A stretch of 64,000 nucleotides of DNA from Zizania palustris (taxonomy: Eukaryota; Streptophyta; Magnoliopsida; Poales; Poaceae), in NCBI GenBank assembly GCA_019279435.1, contig JAAALK010000086.1, positions 16,475,913 to 16,539,912 of the forward strand, read 5' to 3'. Made by a program: the position numbers and the translations under genes. Below, in pieces: positions 11,304 through 23,646 of the stretch (positions are counted from its first letter, which is position 1; every line of letters begins with the position of its first letter). The notes below the pieces were generated by a model that did no database searches, had not been told where the DNA came from, and saw nothing but the letters and a program-made list of their open reading frames with translations.

Positions 11304-11975
11304 ATTTATTTGTAAAATCGAATGATAGCAGTACAACCATCCCGTGCTAAGAAATAATGTACCACAAGTTACCCGCCATGTCCATGCTGTTGCTGTGGTC
11401 AAAAGCTTGACAAATATTTATCAAAAAATTAGTGAAGAGTTTGTTTTTAAGATTCAATTTGGAAGGTCGTACAAGTAATAAAATATATTTAGAAGATAGC
11501 CATTAAATTCATTATACTATGAAATATTAAATCCACTTCTAAGTTGTAATACTACGGCATAAAACATAGTATTTCTTCTATAAATAATAAGTATGAGAGA
11601 AGAGGTACATTCTCAACAAAAACATTTTAATTCTGAAATAACATACAACTTTTGTGTGTGCTCCAAAGCCATAAACAACCAAGATAAATTATTTTAAAAA
11701 AATGCTATGTTGCATAGAATTGAGAAATTTTTAGTTGCAAAATGAAATAAAGGGTTTGTTTGGTTTGTTATCATTCATAACAATACTAAATTTTAGTATT
11801 GTTAAATTTTGGTAAGAAGACAAACTAAACACACCCTTAACAATATAACTATGTCAAAAAATGATTGGTAATTTTAGAAGGCTCCGCTCTTGATTCTAGA
11901 AGGCAACACCAAGGCCATAAATCAAACATTACCCATTGGTCTTTGACCTCGCTAAAATTTGGTATGGTTTATTAA

Positions 11976-12491
11976 GGGTCCGTTTTTCAATGGATATTCA
12001 TGAAGACGATAGGGTCATCTCATCTAGTCAGATGTTTGGTTAGAGGGTGAAGGCGGATGGGATGGTCACCGAGAGAGGAATATTTCTTAAATATACTGAA
12101 TGGAGGGATTCAAGAATTTTTTTGATGAGCACATCCAATATTGGATGAGGTGATGTGTCGTCTCCTGATTAGTTATTACATATTTAATTTTTATTTATAA
12201 ATATTCAAATGATTTTTACTTCAAAATCAGTTGTCCAATTTATGATCTAATCGCATCATTGTATTGATTACAATTTAATCTATAAAATAAGATCTCGTAT
12301 GATTATATTTTTATTAAAAAATATATTTAACAAGTGGATCTCCTAAAATTTAAACTTATCTTATCTAAGTTGTATACATCAAACCAAACAAAAAATTGTC
12401 TTTATCTCATCCATTCAACCAAACATCTCATATTCATAAATCTATGGATGAGATCATCCTATCCATCCTCGCCCCTAAACCAAATAGACCT
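11976..12491. mobile_element. Possible TIR element about 515 bp
   Basis: The left end GGGTCCGTTTTTCAATGG and right end CTAAACCAAATAGACC are imperfect inverses. Inner blocks also match in inverse (CATCTCATC...AGATGTTTGGTT against AACCAAACATCTCAT...GATGAGATCATCC). It is non-coding and degraded. Confidence 0.4.
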
Positions 12492-13124
12492 AAACTACAA
12501 ACCAAACATCCCCACAGATTAGTTAGTTATTCGAAATGTTTTATTTAGTATAAACACTTATACCGTGGATCAATAGTATTTTAGAACTTGTTTATGTTTT
12601 TTGCCACCTATAACCATGCTAAATTTTGCTAAGTTACTAAACCAAACACACTCTTACCAATATAATCGTGCCAAAATTTAGCAAGTCTAGAAGCCTTCAC
12701 ACTTGAATGAAACATGTCAAACCAAACATTACCATACACACGATTTGTTTAGGCTACAAACTAAACATCCCCTTATTTCACTCATATGGAATACCAATTT
12801 ATGTAAGTTATAAACTTTAACATAGAACTGGGATGTTTCTCTAGAATATTTTGATATTATTGACTAATTTTAACGTGAAAAACAATATTAGCTTTAGCTA
12901 GGCCATATCAGCTGCATATAATCTAAAATTTCTCTAAATGCTATAAAGTTTGAAATGTGCATATCCACGCAATTCACACGAAATGTGTGGAGATCGAAGT
13001 AGGGCACGCCGCACACGGCAAACTAACAAGCAAACTTGTTCACTCTAAACTAACAAAGTCAATTTCGACGGGTACTTTAAAAGACTCGTAAAAATAATGT
13101 GTTGCATAAATCTTTATATATCTT

Positions 13125-13365
13125 TCCTTATAGGAGTGATTCTCGTTCTCTATTTATTATGGTTCTACTATCGGTGATATGAGATATACAAATAAAATAA
13201 AATATAAGGTATTTAATAAATAGGGTCCATTTGTCGATGACACGAGAGTAAAATATATAGAATATGATATTGAGAGTCTAATGAAGAGTAACAAGATTTA
13301 TAGATTAAATTTTATAAGGAAAACTTCCTATACGAGATTTTAGAGAACAAAAACCAACAACCCTT
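13125..13365. repeat. Dispersed repeat, copy 1 (second copy at 26975)
   Basis: Shared ordered blocks include TATCGGTGATATGAGATA, AATAGGGTCCATTTGTCGATG, GGATTAAATTTTAT (approximately) and a terminal GATTTTAGAGAACAA. The copy at 26975-27215 has the same order and orientation. It is probably a MITE family, and its ends are not resolved. Confidence 0.6.
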
Positions 13366-14691
13366 TTGGAGATGATCTTAGGATTTATTCTAAAGAGACT
13401 AGAATTTAAGACGCAGTCATTGAGTATCTATCTAACAAGAATCCAAAAAAGATGTTGCTTTGTAGTTTCTGAATATTAATTTATTTCTATATTTTGTATT
13501 TTATAGCTATTGAATTTTATAATTTAAAGCACGAAATCTAAACCATTTGAAATAACTTTAGATTGTAGAAGTAGAAAATCTCCCCAAAAGGGTTTTTATA
13601 AAGGCTTAAACAGCTAATTGATGAGAATTGAAAGAATATAGAGAACTTATTATTTCTTAGGTTTTGTTCATTCATTTAAATTTAGATTATATAGTTATTG
13701 AGTTTTATGATTTATGAAAAAAATCAGAATTTTTTAAAGAATAAATATTCTAAGATTACACGTAGCTACTAGAAGCTCCCCTATCCTAATTAGGTCTAGA
13801 CCAATCATGTACATATGTATTTGATGTTGCTAATCTGCACCATTAAAATGAAAAGGAGCAACAATATTCTTTAGAAGATTAGAAATAAATAACCATCAAA
13901 GTTCAAATTATAAACTAAATTATTTAACAACAAAAGTACTAAACGAAATAAACAGTGTGGTTCACAACTTATCAACAAAAATTCTTAAAAATTATTAAAC
14001 TAACTATCTATTTCCAGATTCCGTGAGTTTTACCATCTATAGATTATTAAAGAGATTCTTGTAGTTTATCAGAAACTTATAAATAAATTTTAACGGAAAT
14101 ATATATATATATTACTTTAAAAGAAACCGGTGTTTAATCATGAGTCTATCACCATTACTATTCATTTTTATAATAAACTAAAACTAATTTAAAAGAAGCT
14201 AGGATTGATGAGTCCGTCACCACCGCTATTTATTCTTAAATCAAACTTAAATCTTTAAATTTAGATTATTCATCTCTATTTGTATAATATTATTTTAATA
14301 TTATGCTTTTTTCTTGTTCGAGCGTTTAGCTAGTGAGTTTATTTTTTTAAAAAAAGAGTAAACAACACACAAATTTTAGATAGAAATTAAAAATTTATCT
14401 TACACATTTTACATTTTAAATTCATGATATGTAAAGTTTCCTTAAGTTAATAATACGTGGGTTAGGAAGCTAAATTCTTATAAATTCTTATAAGATAAAT
14501 TTTTTGTTCTCCATCCAATCCATAAGAAATCCATCCACCGCTGCTTGCAGCTTGAGCCACCGCCAACCTCGCCGCCGCGCCGCCTCCTCCGTCCGCACCC
14601 AGCACGCCCCCGCCCCCCTACCTGCGCCGCAGCACCTGTTTAACCAGCAGACACCTCCCTCTCGCTTGCCGGCCTCGCCTCCAACCCAACC

Positions 14692-17600
14692 ATGCAGGCG
14701 CACGCTCACACTCTCGGGCTCCGCGTGTCCCCTCCACCGTCCTTCCCGCGGCGGCGCGCTCGCCCTCGCCAGCGTGCCGTCCGTGCCGCCGCGGTGTCCA
14801 CGTCGTTGGCGCCGCGGCGGGAGACGGACCCCAAGAAGCGGGTGGTGATCACGGGGATGGGGCTGGTGTCCGTGTTCGGGAACGAGGTGGACGCCTTCTA
14901 CGACCGGCTCCTGGACGGTGAGAGCGGGGTCGGGCCCATTGACCGCTTCGACGCCGGCAGCTTCCCAACGAGGTTCGCCGGGCAGATACGCGGGTTCTCG
15001 TCGGAGGGGTACATCGACGGCAAGAACGACCGGAGGCTCGACGACTGCCTCCGCTACTGCATCGTCAGCGGCAAGAAGGCGCTCGAGAATGCCGGGCTCG
15101 GCAAAGGCTCCGACGGGCACAGCAAGGTGAGTGAGACTGAGATACAGACGAGTGCCTGGGCTCCGGCTGAATTGATTTTTCGGTTTGAATGCGACTGGTT
15201 GCATTGGGTCAGTAATTAGAAACTGATCAGTTTGGAAAAGTTCTTGTGTTGCTAGAAAGTAAGACAGACTTCTAACGCCCTTTTTGTTTGAGCTTCTCAG
15301 TAGCCATCCTAGAAAGTCGAAAGCTTAAATAAACAACCAGCAAGCTTTCCGAAAGCCAAAAATCATAGAAACTATGATTACATGGAAAGTCCAGAAACAG
15401 TGAAATGTGATTTTTCTGCAGTTTTCCATCTCCATCTATGTTGTCTCTCTCTCATTCGATCGTCTGGCGTCTCCCCACCGTCCCCCGGCGTCGTCCCGTC
15501 AAGCGTCGCCTCGGTCGGCCCTGTCGCCCCGCCTCGCCTGGTGCAGCCACGCTCCACCCTCGCGGCGACATTCCGTGGACCCATAGAACAATCACTCAAT
15601 CCTACAATTCTAAAAGCTAGGTTATCAATGGTATTAGTTTTTTAAAAACTAATTTTCGGGAAACCACCTTTCTAAGTTGCAAAAGTCAAAAGCTAGCTTT
15701 TCTGGAAAGCTTGTAAAGCTAAAGCTCAAATAAATAGGATCTAAATCTTTTGTGATGTATATATTATTTGAAATTTTTTCATACAATGTTTATGCATTCA
15801 TTACCAATCTAGATCACTACAGATGAACAACCCCAAAATCAAATTACAGCCATATTGTCTTGTTATCTGATGGATGTGATAGGTTAAGCATGTGGTATCA
15901 TCTTGCTATATTGCAGTACATTCTACTTGACATCATTATGCATTCAGCTGCATAATTTTCTCCCATTCTTTTTCTTGTCCTTTTCAATGTGTTTGATTTG
16001 AAACCTCAATCACTTCACTTTGACCAGCTTGACACAGTCCGTGCTGGTGTTCTGGTGGGAACTGGCATGGGTGGCCTCAGAGTGTTTTCGGATGGTGTTC
16101 AAAGCCTTATCGAGAAGGGATACAGGAAAATTTCCCCTTTCTTTATCCCATATGCTATAACTAACATGGGTTCAGCTTTGCTTGCGATGGATGTTGGTTT
16201 CATGGGTCCAAACTACTCAATTTCAACTGCATGCGCAACCTCCAACTACTGCTTTTATGCTGCTGCCAACCACATTCGTCGCGGTGAGGCTGATGTTGTC
16301 ATTGCTGGTGGTACCGAAGCCGCAATTATTCCAATTGGCCTCGGAGGTTTTGTGGCCTGTAGAGCACTATCGCAGAGGAACGATGACCCAAAAACTGCTT
16401 CGAGGCCGTGGGACAAAGAACGAGATGGGTTTGTTATGGGTGAAGGTGCTGGTGTACTGGTATGCATTATCATCGATATAACTATGCTACACTATTTGTA
16501 TACTGAAATACTTCCTTCGGTACACAAAAACAAGTCGTTTTAGGCTTGTATTAAAAGTTTGCTAAAACAAGTCGTTTTACATTTTATTATGCATTTTGGA
16601 CAACTATATCTCTTAAGTAGTATTTCTTTCTTGTTTTTCGTGTTATGTTTACTTCTACATTATATTTAATAGGGACAAACATAAAAAGTACACACTAATT
16701 AATTGCTTTTTGGTATGTGAAATCATATTCAAAACGACTTATTTTTATGTATCGGAGGGAGTATGTTGCAGTCTGATTTGTATACTAGTTTAGCCATTTG
16801 AGTTTTCTTCTCATAAATTGTTTCTACTTAGGAACATAGGCAACTTAGTCCCTTGCAGATATGCTAAATCACTGATGGCCTGGTTGAATAATAGGTTATG
16901 GAGAGCCTGGAACATGCAATGAAGCGTGACGCACCAATAATTGCCGAATATTTGGGAGGTGCAGTGAACTGTGATGCTTACCATATGACTGATCCTAGGT
17001 CAGATGGACTGGGTGTATCATCCTGTATTATGAAGAGCCTTGAAGATGCAGGTGTCGCACCAGAGGAGGTAACTCTGTTAAAACAAAGGGTGCAACATCT
17101 TTAATCCAAAAGTCTTGACTCTTGATCTTCTTCTTTTTCTTCTTCAAAGCCTTTCAATCCCAAACAAGTTAGGGCAGGTTAGAGTTAAAATCCAATCTTG
17201 GGTTTCACCTCTATTTAAGTGGCTAGGTTTTCCATTAGTTCGTCAAACCTATTACAACGTTTTAGAGGAAACGAACCCTCCGTCCTTCTTTACCGGGGCT
17301 TGGGACCCGTTATGTTGAGACAACATAGGCGGAGTTTCTGATAGTCATAGTACATTATAAAATTAGAACATTGGCTGAACTGAAAGATAGATTGAAATCT
17401 CTTACTGCATTATGGAAATTACCTGCAGAAGATATATTTTCTTTAGTGAGGGCAATGCAGCTGTTGAAACTTTGGTAATGGAATTCATTTGCAAAACCTA
17501 TTGCCGCTGCATTTATATTTATTGCTATAACTTTGTGTTTTTGAAAAACCGAGTTGACTGTAATGCCAGTATTAAATTTCACTGTTCTTTTTAGGTGAAT

Positions 17601-18488
17601 TTCATCAATGCGCATGCAACTTCAACACTTGCTGGTGACTTGGCTGAAGTAAGAGCCATTAAGCAAGTCTTCAAGAATCCATCTGACATTAAAATCAATT
17701 CAACAAAGGTTTGCACATTTGCATTTACAACATGTTATTTCATGGATCTTTTGAATAGAAAGTGCCATTGTTTAGTTGCTGTCTTCCCTTGACCACTTGT
17801 TTCTCCCTTCTCTGCCAGTCTATGATAGGCCATTGCCTGGGTGCAGCTGGTGGATTAGAAGCTATTGCAACTGTCAAAGCTATAACTACTGGATGGGTGC
17901 ATCCTACAATTAATCAGTTTGTAAGTATTCATTAGCTGCTCTGGTTCTCATTTGCCTTCTGAGGGTTCATGCAGATTGATGAACTTTAAGGCAAAATTAC
18001 TGCTGACACTTACTACTTTAACCTATTTTCGTGTCAAAATGGGGGTTTTCAGTTTTTAATAGAGTTAAACAATTGTCAGATTTATCAATACATGTTTAAA
18101 CTTCCATTTTCATGATGGCAGATAAATTGAATGTTTTTTTGCAAAAACAGTTCATAGTCAAACATATTGTCAGAGTATCAATTTTGGTCTTACTCCTTTT
18201 GCAGAACCCCGAGCCTGAAGTTGATTTTGATACAGTAGCCAATGAAAAGAAGCAACATGAAGTGAATGTTGGTAAGTTTCTGATTAGATTTACCATGATA
18301 AGTTTCTGATCCTAATCCCCATTATCAATTGCTTGATTGAATCGCATGCATGAACTTCAATCCCGACAACCTTCTTCCCTTGTTTGTCTTATGAATTTTT
18401 TTGCTGTATTTTCAATGCAGCTATCTCTAACTCGTTTGGATTTGGAGGGCATAATTCAGTGGTAGTATTTGCACCGTTCAAGCCATAA
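14692..18488 (+). CDS. KASI: Plastid 3-oxoacyl-[acyl-carrier-protein] synthase I
   Basis: Seven exons are 14692-15126, 16028-16459, 16895-17068, 17595-17708, 17819-17920, 18205-18271 and 18421-18488. They total 1392 nt (463 residues) with consistent phases and GT-AG borders. Residues 1-45 are Ser/Arg/Ala-rich with few acids, typical of a plastid transit peptide. The thiolase-fold condensing enzyme begins near residue 49 (KKRVVITGMG). The catalytic triad is visible: Cys214 in STACATS, His354 in NAHATST and His390 in MIGHCLG. The enzyme condenses malonyl-ACP with C4-C14 acyl-ACP in stromal type II fatty acid synthesis. Introns 1, 2 and 3 carry a TIR element, a Stowaway MITE and a LINE tail respectively, and none disturbs a splice site. 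The gene appears functional. Confidence 0.95.
15280..15745. mobile_element. TIR element with GC-rich interior in KASI intron 1
   Basis: TTTTTGTTTGAGCTT near 15283 and AAGCTCAAATAAATAGG near 15735 are imperfect inverses. Further inverse pairs (AAGCTTTCCGAAAGCC against CTTTTCTGGAAAGCTT) lie inward. Bases 15430-15590 are strongly GC-rich, unlike the rest of the intron, as in elements that capture gene pieces. No clear target duplication was found. Confidence 0.45.
16511..16761. mobile_element. Stowaway-type MITE in KASI intron 2
   Basis: The left end CTTCCTTCGGTACACAAAAA and right end TTTTTATGTATCGGAGGGAG are inverted repeats. TA flanks are at 16509-16510 and 16762-16763. The inner AAAACAAGTCGTTTTA is mirrored by CAAAACGACTTATTTT. 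It is 251 bp and non-coding. Confidence 0.85.
17110..17345 (-). mobile_element. LINE 3'-end fragment in KASI intron 3
   Basis: Read on the minus strand, the segment ends in the 3' terminus typical of grass LINEs, with CCTGCCCTAACTTGTTTGGG followed by a (GAA)n-like simple tail at about 17115-17145. Only the extreme 3' end is present, consistent with 5' truncation on insertion. It is antisense to KASI. Confidence 0.6.
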
Positions 18489-19505
18489 TTTTTTTTCCTT
18501 CAGAAATATACAGACTGCAGCATTTTCTGGCAGTTGATAATTACCGAGGAATTGCTAGATGTAGCATATTTTGATTTTACCGGCCTCCATCTTCAAGGGA
18601 GATTTTGATTGAGTGTTGCTTCCATAATACAAAGGCATCAGTAAACTAGTTTGTCATGTGTAATATATCGTAGTGTGTTATCGCATATTCTCAAAAACAA
18701 ACTGTAATCTTTAAGCATTTCCTCTGTTTCATAAGTTATTCCATGTAGCGTCTCAGTAACTGAGAAACGTTGCCATGGAGAAATTGAGCGAGATATTCAG
18801 TAACAGTTCAGCTACCCCACAGAAATCTGCAAAGTATCTCATGGCTTGCATAAAGTATCTCATACCGACAGTATCGTCAGAAGTTAGAACCTGCAGTCTG
18901 CAAGAACAGTGAGTGATTCCTCCATAACATCAGGTTCTCTTCCTGCCAAGAATGAGAAACCACCAGCCTTTTGTGGTTGATTGCAGCCAACATTTTACCT
19001 TTCTGCCAATCCACAACAGGTCAAGGCACAAGAACACAGCAAACAGCAACACCTGGAAGGCTGGAATTGAATGAGCAGGTATGTACTCTTTTAGCTCCAC
19101 TCTTCAATATGTCACTCTACAAAAGGCAAAGCATGGTCGCACCAGTCACCACTGTCCTCATAGCATTTGGAACATGAATCACTTGAACCAATTTTTTTTA
19201 GCATTTGAACACGTTAAGCTACAGGCTGCTCAACACAGCCTCCCAATGAGCAAAAAACACCCCAGCAAATCAGCAATGATCTCACCATTCTTGGCACAAA
19301 TATGATCACATCCTCAGATGCTCTAATGGGGGAGAAACAAACCACATTGTGACTGATGAATGATACAGTCAAGTATAACTACTCCCTAGCAGTAGCCAAC
19401 ATTTCTCCTTGCATCCAATATAAGCTAAGCTGCAGCAGTGCAATTCTTTTTTCTAAGGCAATGTGCCAATACAAGTTTGTAGTGCCATCACTGGCTCTCC
19501 CCCTC
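18489..19505. other. Region between the converging KASI and trihelix genes
   Basis: It should hold the 3' UTRs of both genes. No other coding sequence is supported. Confidence 0.5.
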
Positions 19506-21023
19506 CTACTCCTCGTTCTCGTACTCCTCTTGGTCGTCGCTCTGATCGCCGCCCCTGGCAGCTGCAGCAGCAGCCACGTTATTCTCATGGTACTGATAAC
19601 GCGGGCGCGGCTGGTGGCGGCGCCTGCCACCGTCGCTGACGCGGTACCGGCCGTGGTAATTGTCGCTGGCCCCGGCATCGTTGACCGATCTCGTTCTTGT
19701 AGAGGTGCCACCGGCGGTGGTGGTGGCGCCTGGCGGCGCGGCAGCGTGGGTGGTAGAGGAGTGATCCTTCACCTGCGAGAGCTCCATCTGCGTGTTGAGG
19801 AAGAACTCGACGCGCTGCGACTCCAGCTCGCTCGCGAAGTCAAGGCGCTGGCGCTCCATTTCGACGGATTGCTCCAGCTTCGCGGTCTCCACGCGCTCGT
19901 ACGCCTCGCCGAAGCGTCTTATCGCTTGTGCGAGCTCCCGTAGACTCTGCGCGCGGTCGCTGCCGCTGCCATCCCCGCTCCCCTCGTCCGTTCTCCTCCT
20001 CTTAGCGTTCGGCGCCGGGAGGGGCGGCTCCGGCGGGAACCCGTCGGATGACTCGGACGATGCCGACGGCTCTGGGGATGGCGCCATGCGCTTCACAGCG
20101 GCCGTGGCGGGTACGAGCGGAGTGCGGCTGCGCTGGGGGGAGCCCACGCGCAGCGCCGCGGGCACCGGGTTGCGGCCGTTCATGTTGGCGCTGCCGCCAT
20201 TGTCCCCGGGCTTCTGATTAAACGTGGGGGCGAGGAGCTCATCGAGGCGGTCGAAGAACTGCCACGACGAAACTGGCTTGGCCCTCTCGATCTTGTATTT
20301 CTTCTTGAGCGTGTCGATGCGGTTCTTGCACTGGAGGTCGGACCGGGGGGCCTTGGAATAACCGTCGAGGGAGGAGACCGCGTCGGCGACCTCCTGCCAC
20401 TGGGGATGGCGGAGGCTGCCGCGGCCGAGCGCAACGAAGCGCTCCCCCCAGGCGTCGATGAGCGACGATGTGGTGTCATCGCTCCACGCGTCCTCCCTCC
20501 CGCCGCCAGGGTTGGGGGAAGCCGCGTGCTTCTTGATCGGGAGCGCCAGGGCGAGGAGGCCGGTGGGCGGCGCGGCTGCGACCGTGACGGGGTCGGCGAC
20601 GGGGAGCGCGGACGCGACCCGGACCGGCGAGGAGGACGGAGACGGCGACGGTGATGCCGACGGCGAGGAGGCGTCGTCGTCGTCCGTCGCAGCCGGTCTT
20701 GGTGACCTCGAAGGCGGCGGCGGCCGGCGGAATTGGGGATTTTTATCGGGAAAGGGAGGAGGGGAATCGGAGGGCGAGCCCGATCTGGTTTGGGGTTCGG
20801 TGGTGCGGCGGTGCCGGCGGTGGGGGGTGTCGTGCTTTGAGGGGATCTGGTCGTGACCCGGCGGGGCGGGTTGACTTGGGCCAGGCCGGTGGGATGGGCC
20901 GGCGCCGTGGCAGGTCGGGTCGGATCGGAGGAAACGGCCGGCGGTGGAGGCGGTTTTGGACTTGGCTCGCCGGCCGGCCGGCCGGCAGGAAGACCGGTCC
21001 CAACCATGCTTACGAGCATGCAC
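19506..21023 (-). CDS. Trihelix transcription factor, SIP1 type
   Basis: A single-exon open frame of 505 residues. Residues about 178-265 form the trihelix (Myb/SANT-like) DNA-binding domain: AWSDDTTSSLIDAWGERF, HPQWQEVADAV, CKNRIDTLKKKYKIE and SSWQFFDRLDELL. A nuclear-localisation-like KRRR is at 341-344. An amphipathic helix rich in E, R and L (about 361-420, containing ELAQAIRRFGEAYERVE) is the C-terminal coiled coil typical of the SIP1/ASIL clade. The tail is Gly/Asn/Arg-rich and ends in acidic residues. Family members bind GT-type elements as nuclear regulators. The start is uncertain: the only in-frame ATG before the domain is at 21023, and residues 1-110 are Arg/Pro/Ser-rich and resemble translated 5' UTR. 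Related proteins usually start near the SPSPSPSSSP stretch, which is at residues 124-133 here. Confidence 0.85.
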   Translation of the reverse strand: MHARKHGWDRSSCRPAGRRAKSKTASTAGRFLRSDPTCHGAGPSHRPGPSQPAPPGHDQIPSKHDTPHRRHRRTTEPQTRSGSPSDSPPPFPDKNPQFRRPPPPSRSPRPAATDDDDASSPSASPSPSPSSSPVRVASALPVADPVTVAAAPPTGLLALALPIKKHAASPNPGGGREDAWSDDTTSSLIDAWGERFVALGRGSLRHPQWQEVADAVSSLDGYSKAPRSDLQCKNRIDTLKKKYKIERAKPVSSWQFFDRLDELLAPTFNQKPGDNGGSANMNGRNPVPAALRVGSPQRSRTPLVPATAAVKRMAPSPEPSASSESSDGFPPEPPLPAPNAKRRRTDEGSGDGSGSDRAQSLRELAQAIRRFGEAYERVETAKLEQSVEMERQRLDFASELESQRVEFFLNTQMELSQVKDHSSTTHAAAPPGATTTAGGTSTRTRSVNDAGASDNYHGRYRVSDGGRRRHQPRPRYQYHENNVAAAAAARGGDQSDDQEEYENEE

Positions 21024-21630
21024 ATTTTCTTACGGCAACAAGTGAGGATTTGACTTCATAAGAATTTCTCCTCACATTACGGTTTAAATGGACTAATTCA
21101 TTTATAGTAAAGTTTGCAGATCTACAAATATTTTGATACAGTTATCATTAAAGTACTCATTAAAGACATGAAATTACAGTTTTAGCATCAAATCTATTAT
21201 AAAATTATATATTTAAACAATGGTATTGTAGAACTGCAAATTTAGCAACGAATTTATCATAAGCTATATATTTTAGAGGTTAAAATATGAGGATAAAACT
21301 TAGAAAAAACATTACTTGTTGTAATCCATTAGTCAACCTTTGTTAGGGTGATTAACTAAATATAAAGTGTTGTGATAAATCCATTGCTAAATCTATTTTT
21401 ACCATGGCTTAAATATGTAGGTCTCCGGTAAATTTAGTGTTAAATGTGCAGTTTTATCGTATTAGGAAAGTATGTAGTTTTGTAGTTTTGTATTTTTTTT
21501 ACTTTTAGGGTTCCAATGCATGATTGTTTAAATAGGTGTTAAAATAATAAAAAGTACTAAGCATTTTATGTAGGAGTTTTACTTTCAAATGCAGGGTGCT
21601 ATCAATAGGTGTTTTCCTCTTCGTTGTTTA
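21024..21630. other. AT-rich intergenic DNA
   Basis: No gene is seen. It lies upstream of the trihelix gene and should contain its promoter, but no clear TATA box was found. Confidence 0.5.
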
Positions 21631-22080
21631 AGGGTTGTTTGATAGAGCTCCGGGTCATAAAATCTATATTGAAGCTGGAACGGAACACTTGAAGCTGGCT
21701 AGACCCTATTCTGCCACTCCAATTCATTTTTCTAAAGTGCTCTCAATGGGATTCACTCTTGATGAAAAGTATTTGGCTTGGCTCCAACTCCATATGATAA
21801 AGATGGAGTTAGAGTCCTGCCAAACGCACCAGCTCTATGTCCAACTTATTTGTTCTGTAGATCATAAAATCCTTAAGGGTGCGCTTGACAGGGCTCCAGC
21901 TTCAGCTTCTTTGTCTTGTGGAGGTGGAGCAAAATCAAACACTTTTTACCAGGAGTGGATCTCATTAAAGCTCTTCAAAAAAATGAACTAGAGTGGTGAA
22001 ACAGGATCTAGCCAGCTTAAATTGCTCTATACTCCAACTTTAGTATGGGTTTAGGATTTATAGTTCTACCAAACAACCCT
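21631..22080. mobile_element. TIR element about 450 bp
   Basis: The left end AGGGTTGTTTGATAGAGCTC and right end ATAGTTCTACCAAACAACCCT are inverted repeats within a TTA/TAA context. An internal GGGTGCGCTTGACAGGGCTCC at about 21887 looks like a second, nested end. It is related to the fragments at 3973-4250. It is non-coding. Confidence 0.65.
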
Positions 22081-22289
22081 TAAGCCTTGTCTTATCAGGG
22101 TGCCGCTCTGTTTGTTTCTTGCAAGGCTACTGCTTCGGTTGCTAAACAGGGAATCGAAATGGATGGGCGAGGTTGGCAACGGGGATGATGCCGGCGGGGA
22201 GGGGCAAGGAGAGGGCCTCACGGCGGAGGTAGTGCAGCAGCAGCTACTCATCGGTCATTGTCTTGCCCAGAAGCAGCCCGACCTTCGTT

Positions 22290-23070
22290 GAGGGACATCA
22301 CTTTGATGTGCTCCTCGAACTCTTTCTTCGCAGCGTTGATCACTCTGTCTCCGTGCTCATCACACCATGCCCTGAAAAACATATGCCATCATCTATCTCA
22401 CAATTCCAAACAATTGAGTTAATCTGAACGATGGCTGAATTAATGAATTGCCAAGTTTCAAGTACTTTGGGAAGAAGGTCTTGAGGTCAGACTTGTCCAT
22501 TGGAAGCTTTGTTGAGATGGCCTCAATTTGCTGATCCCTACACGATGCCCAGGAACAGTCTTTAAACACTTAAACAAGAGTGGTTGATTGAGACTTTACA
22601 TTGGCAACCAGGGATTCTTACGAGAAGTTAAGTTTCGGTTGGTAGACGATAGCTCAGCCTGAATCCTTGAAAGCTCTTTCTTTGTGTTGTCCACCAAAAC
22701 CTTACCAAAACCTTCAGTAAATTCAGATACAAATGCTCACTTCAGTTGGGTAAATCTGATATCAATCAATCTGCGGAATTTGTTCACTGAAACTACACAC
22801 GCCAGAAAGAGCATGCAGTTAGCAATACCTTATCATTCACCAAGTCAGAAGCAGAATCATCGTCGCCGGGTGTCCGTATACAGCTTCTTCTTCACCCTCT
22901 TTGCATCCGTGGCAATAGCCGGGCTAGCCTCAAGCTGGCACTCACTGTACGAAAGACCATGACGCGGTGTAGTCCGTCTGCTCACCGCCGGCAGTCACCT
23001 CCTCATTGCCTACCTTCTTCCACTTCCTAAGGCCATCAAACCCCCAAGAGCTCTTTTTCTTGCCCTTCAT
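22290..23070 (-). pseudogene. Broken plant gene of unknown family
   Basis: The minus strand begins ATG at 23070 (MKGKKKSSWGFDGLRKW, then NEEVTAGGEQTDYT), hits a stop, then after a frameshift reads TPGDDDSASDLVNDK up to a donor near 22829. Further exon-like blocks are VDNTKKELSRIQAELSSTNR (about 22700-22630), IEAISTKLPMDKSDLKTFF (about 22540-22470) and WCDEHGDRVINAAKKEFEEH (about 22376-22310). Exon borders are still recognisable, so it was an intron-containing gene and not a processed copy. Coiled-coil character is evident. I do not recognise the family. Stops and at least one frameshift make it non-functional as read. Confidence 0.6.
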
Positions 23071-23646
23071 TGCCGACCCCTAAGGCATCGATGGAAGTCG
23101 TTGAAGCATCGATAACAGATGTAGCATCGCCTTCCGCTGTGAAGCTTCCCGGTCTGAAAAAAACGTTTTTTTTGCCTAAGTATTTCTATAAACAGCACGT
23201 TGGAGATGGCCTTACAAACCTTATCCATTTATTTACGATGATGCATCAATTGAAGGTAGTTTAACTCATATAAGCAATGAGTAGATTAATTTTATAACAT
23301 AAATATGGTTCAGTTTGAGGGATTTTCCTTATAGTTCAGTATGTCCCTCAGAAAACATCATATCCTGTGAATCCAGATGCCATTTTAGAGTGATAGTGAC
23401 TTCCAGAAAACGATGATAAATGCAATGGTCTGTCAAATATTACACAACTAGTACAGCCTAAAAGGAACATGCACGGATACAGCGAGATATTTAACAGATA
23501 TGGATCTTTGCATGAAACACAAACTGGACAATAGCAATAACTAGTCATTTGGCAAGATACAGCGATGATTACAAAGAAAAAGGATGTTGATGGGAGGTCC
23601 ATCTTCCACAACTGTTACTTCCATGCAACATCATGATATGCACACT

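Larger units (their letters stand above)
11304..14500. other. AT-rich intergenic DNA between LSM1 and KASI
   Basis: No gene is supported. The stretch holds several short TIR-type fragments with GTTTGGTTTG/CAAACCAAAC ends (around 11755-11840 and 12590-12780), plus the two repeats listed separately. Confidence 0.6.

Noticed and set aside
14488..15204. 238-codon minus-strand open frame over KASI exon 1
   Set aside because: Antisense of a well-supported exon; Arg/Gly/Pro content typical of GC-rich shadows.
20180..21025. 281-codon alternative frame in the trihelix region
   Set aside because: Out of frame with the trihelix domain and almost wholly Pro/Arg/Ser.
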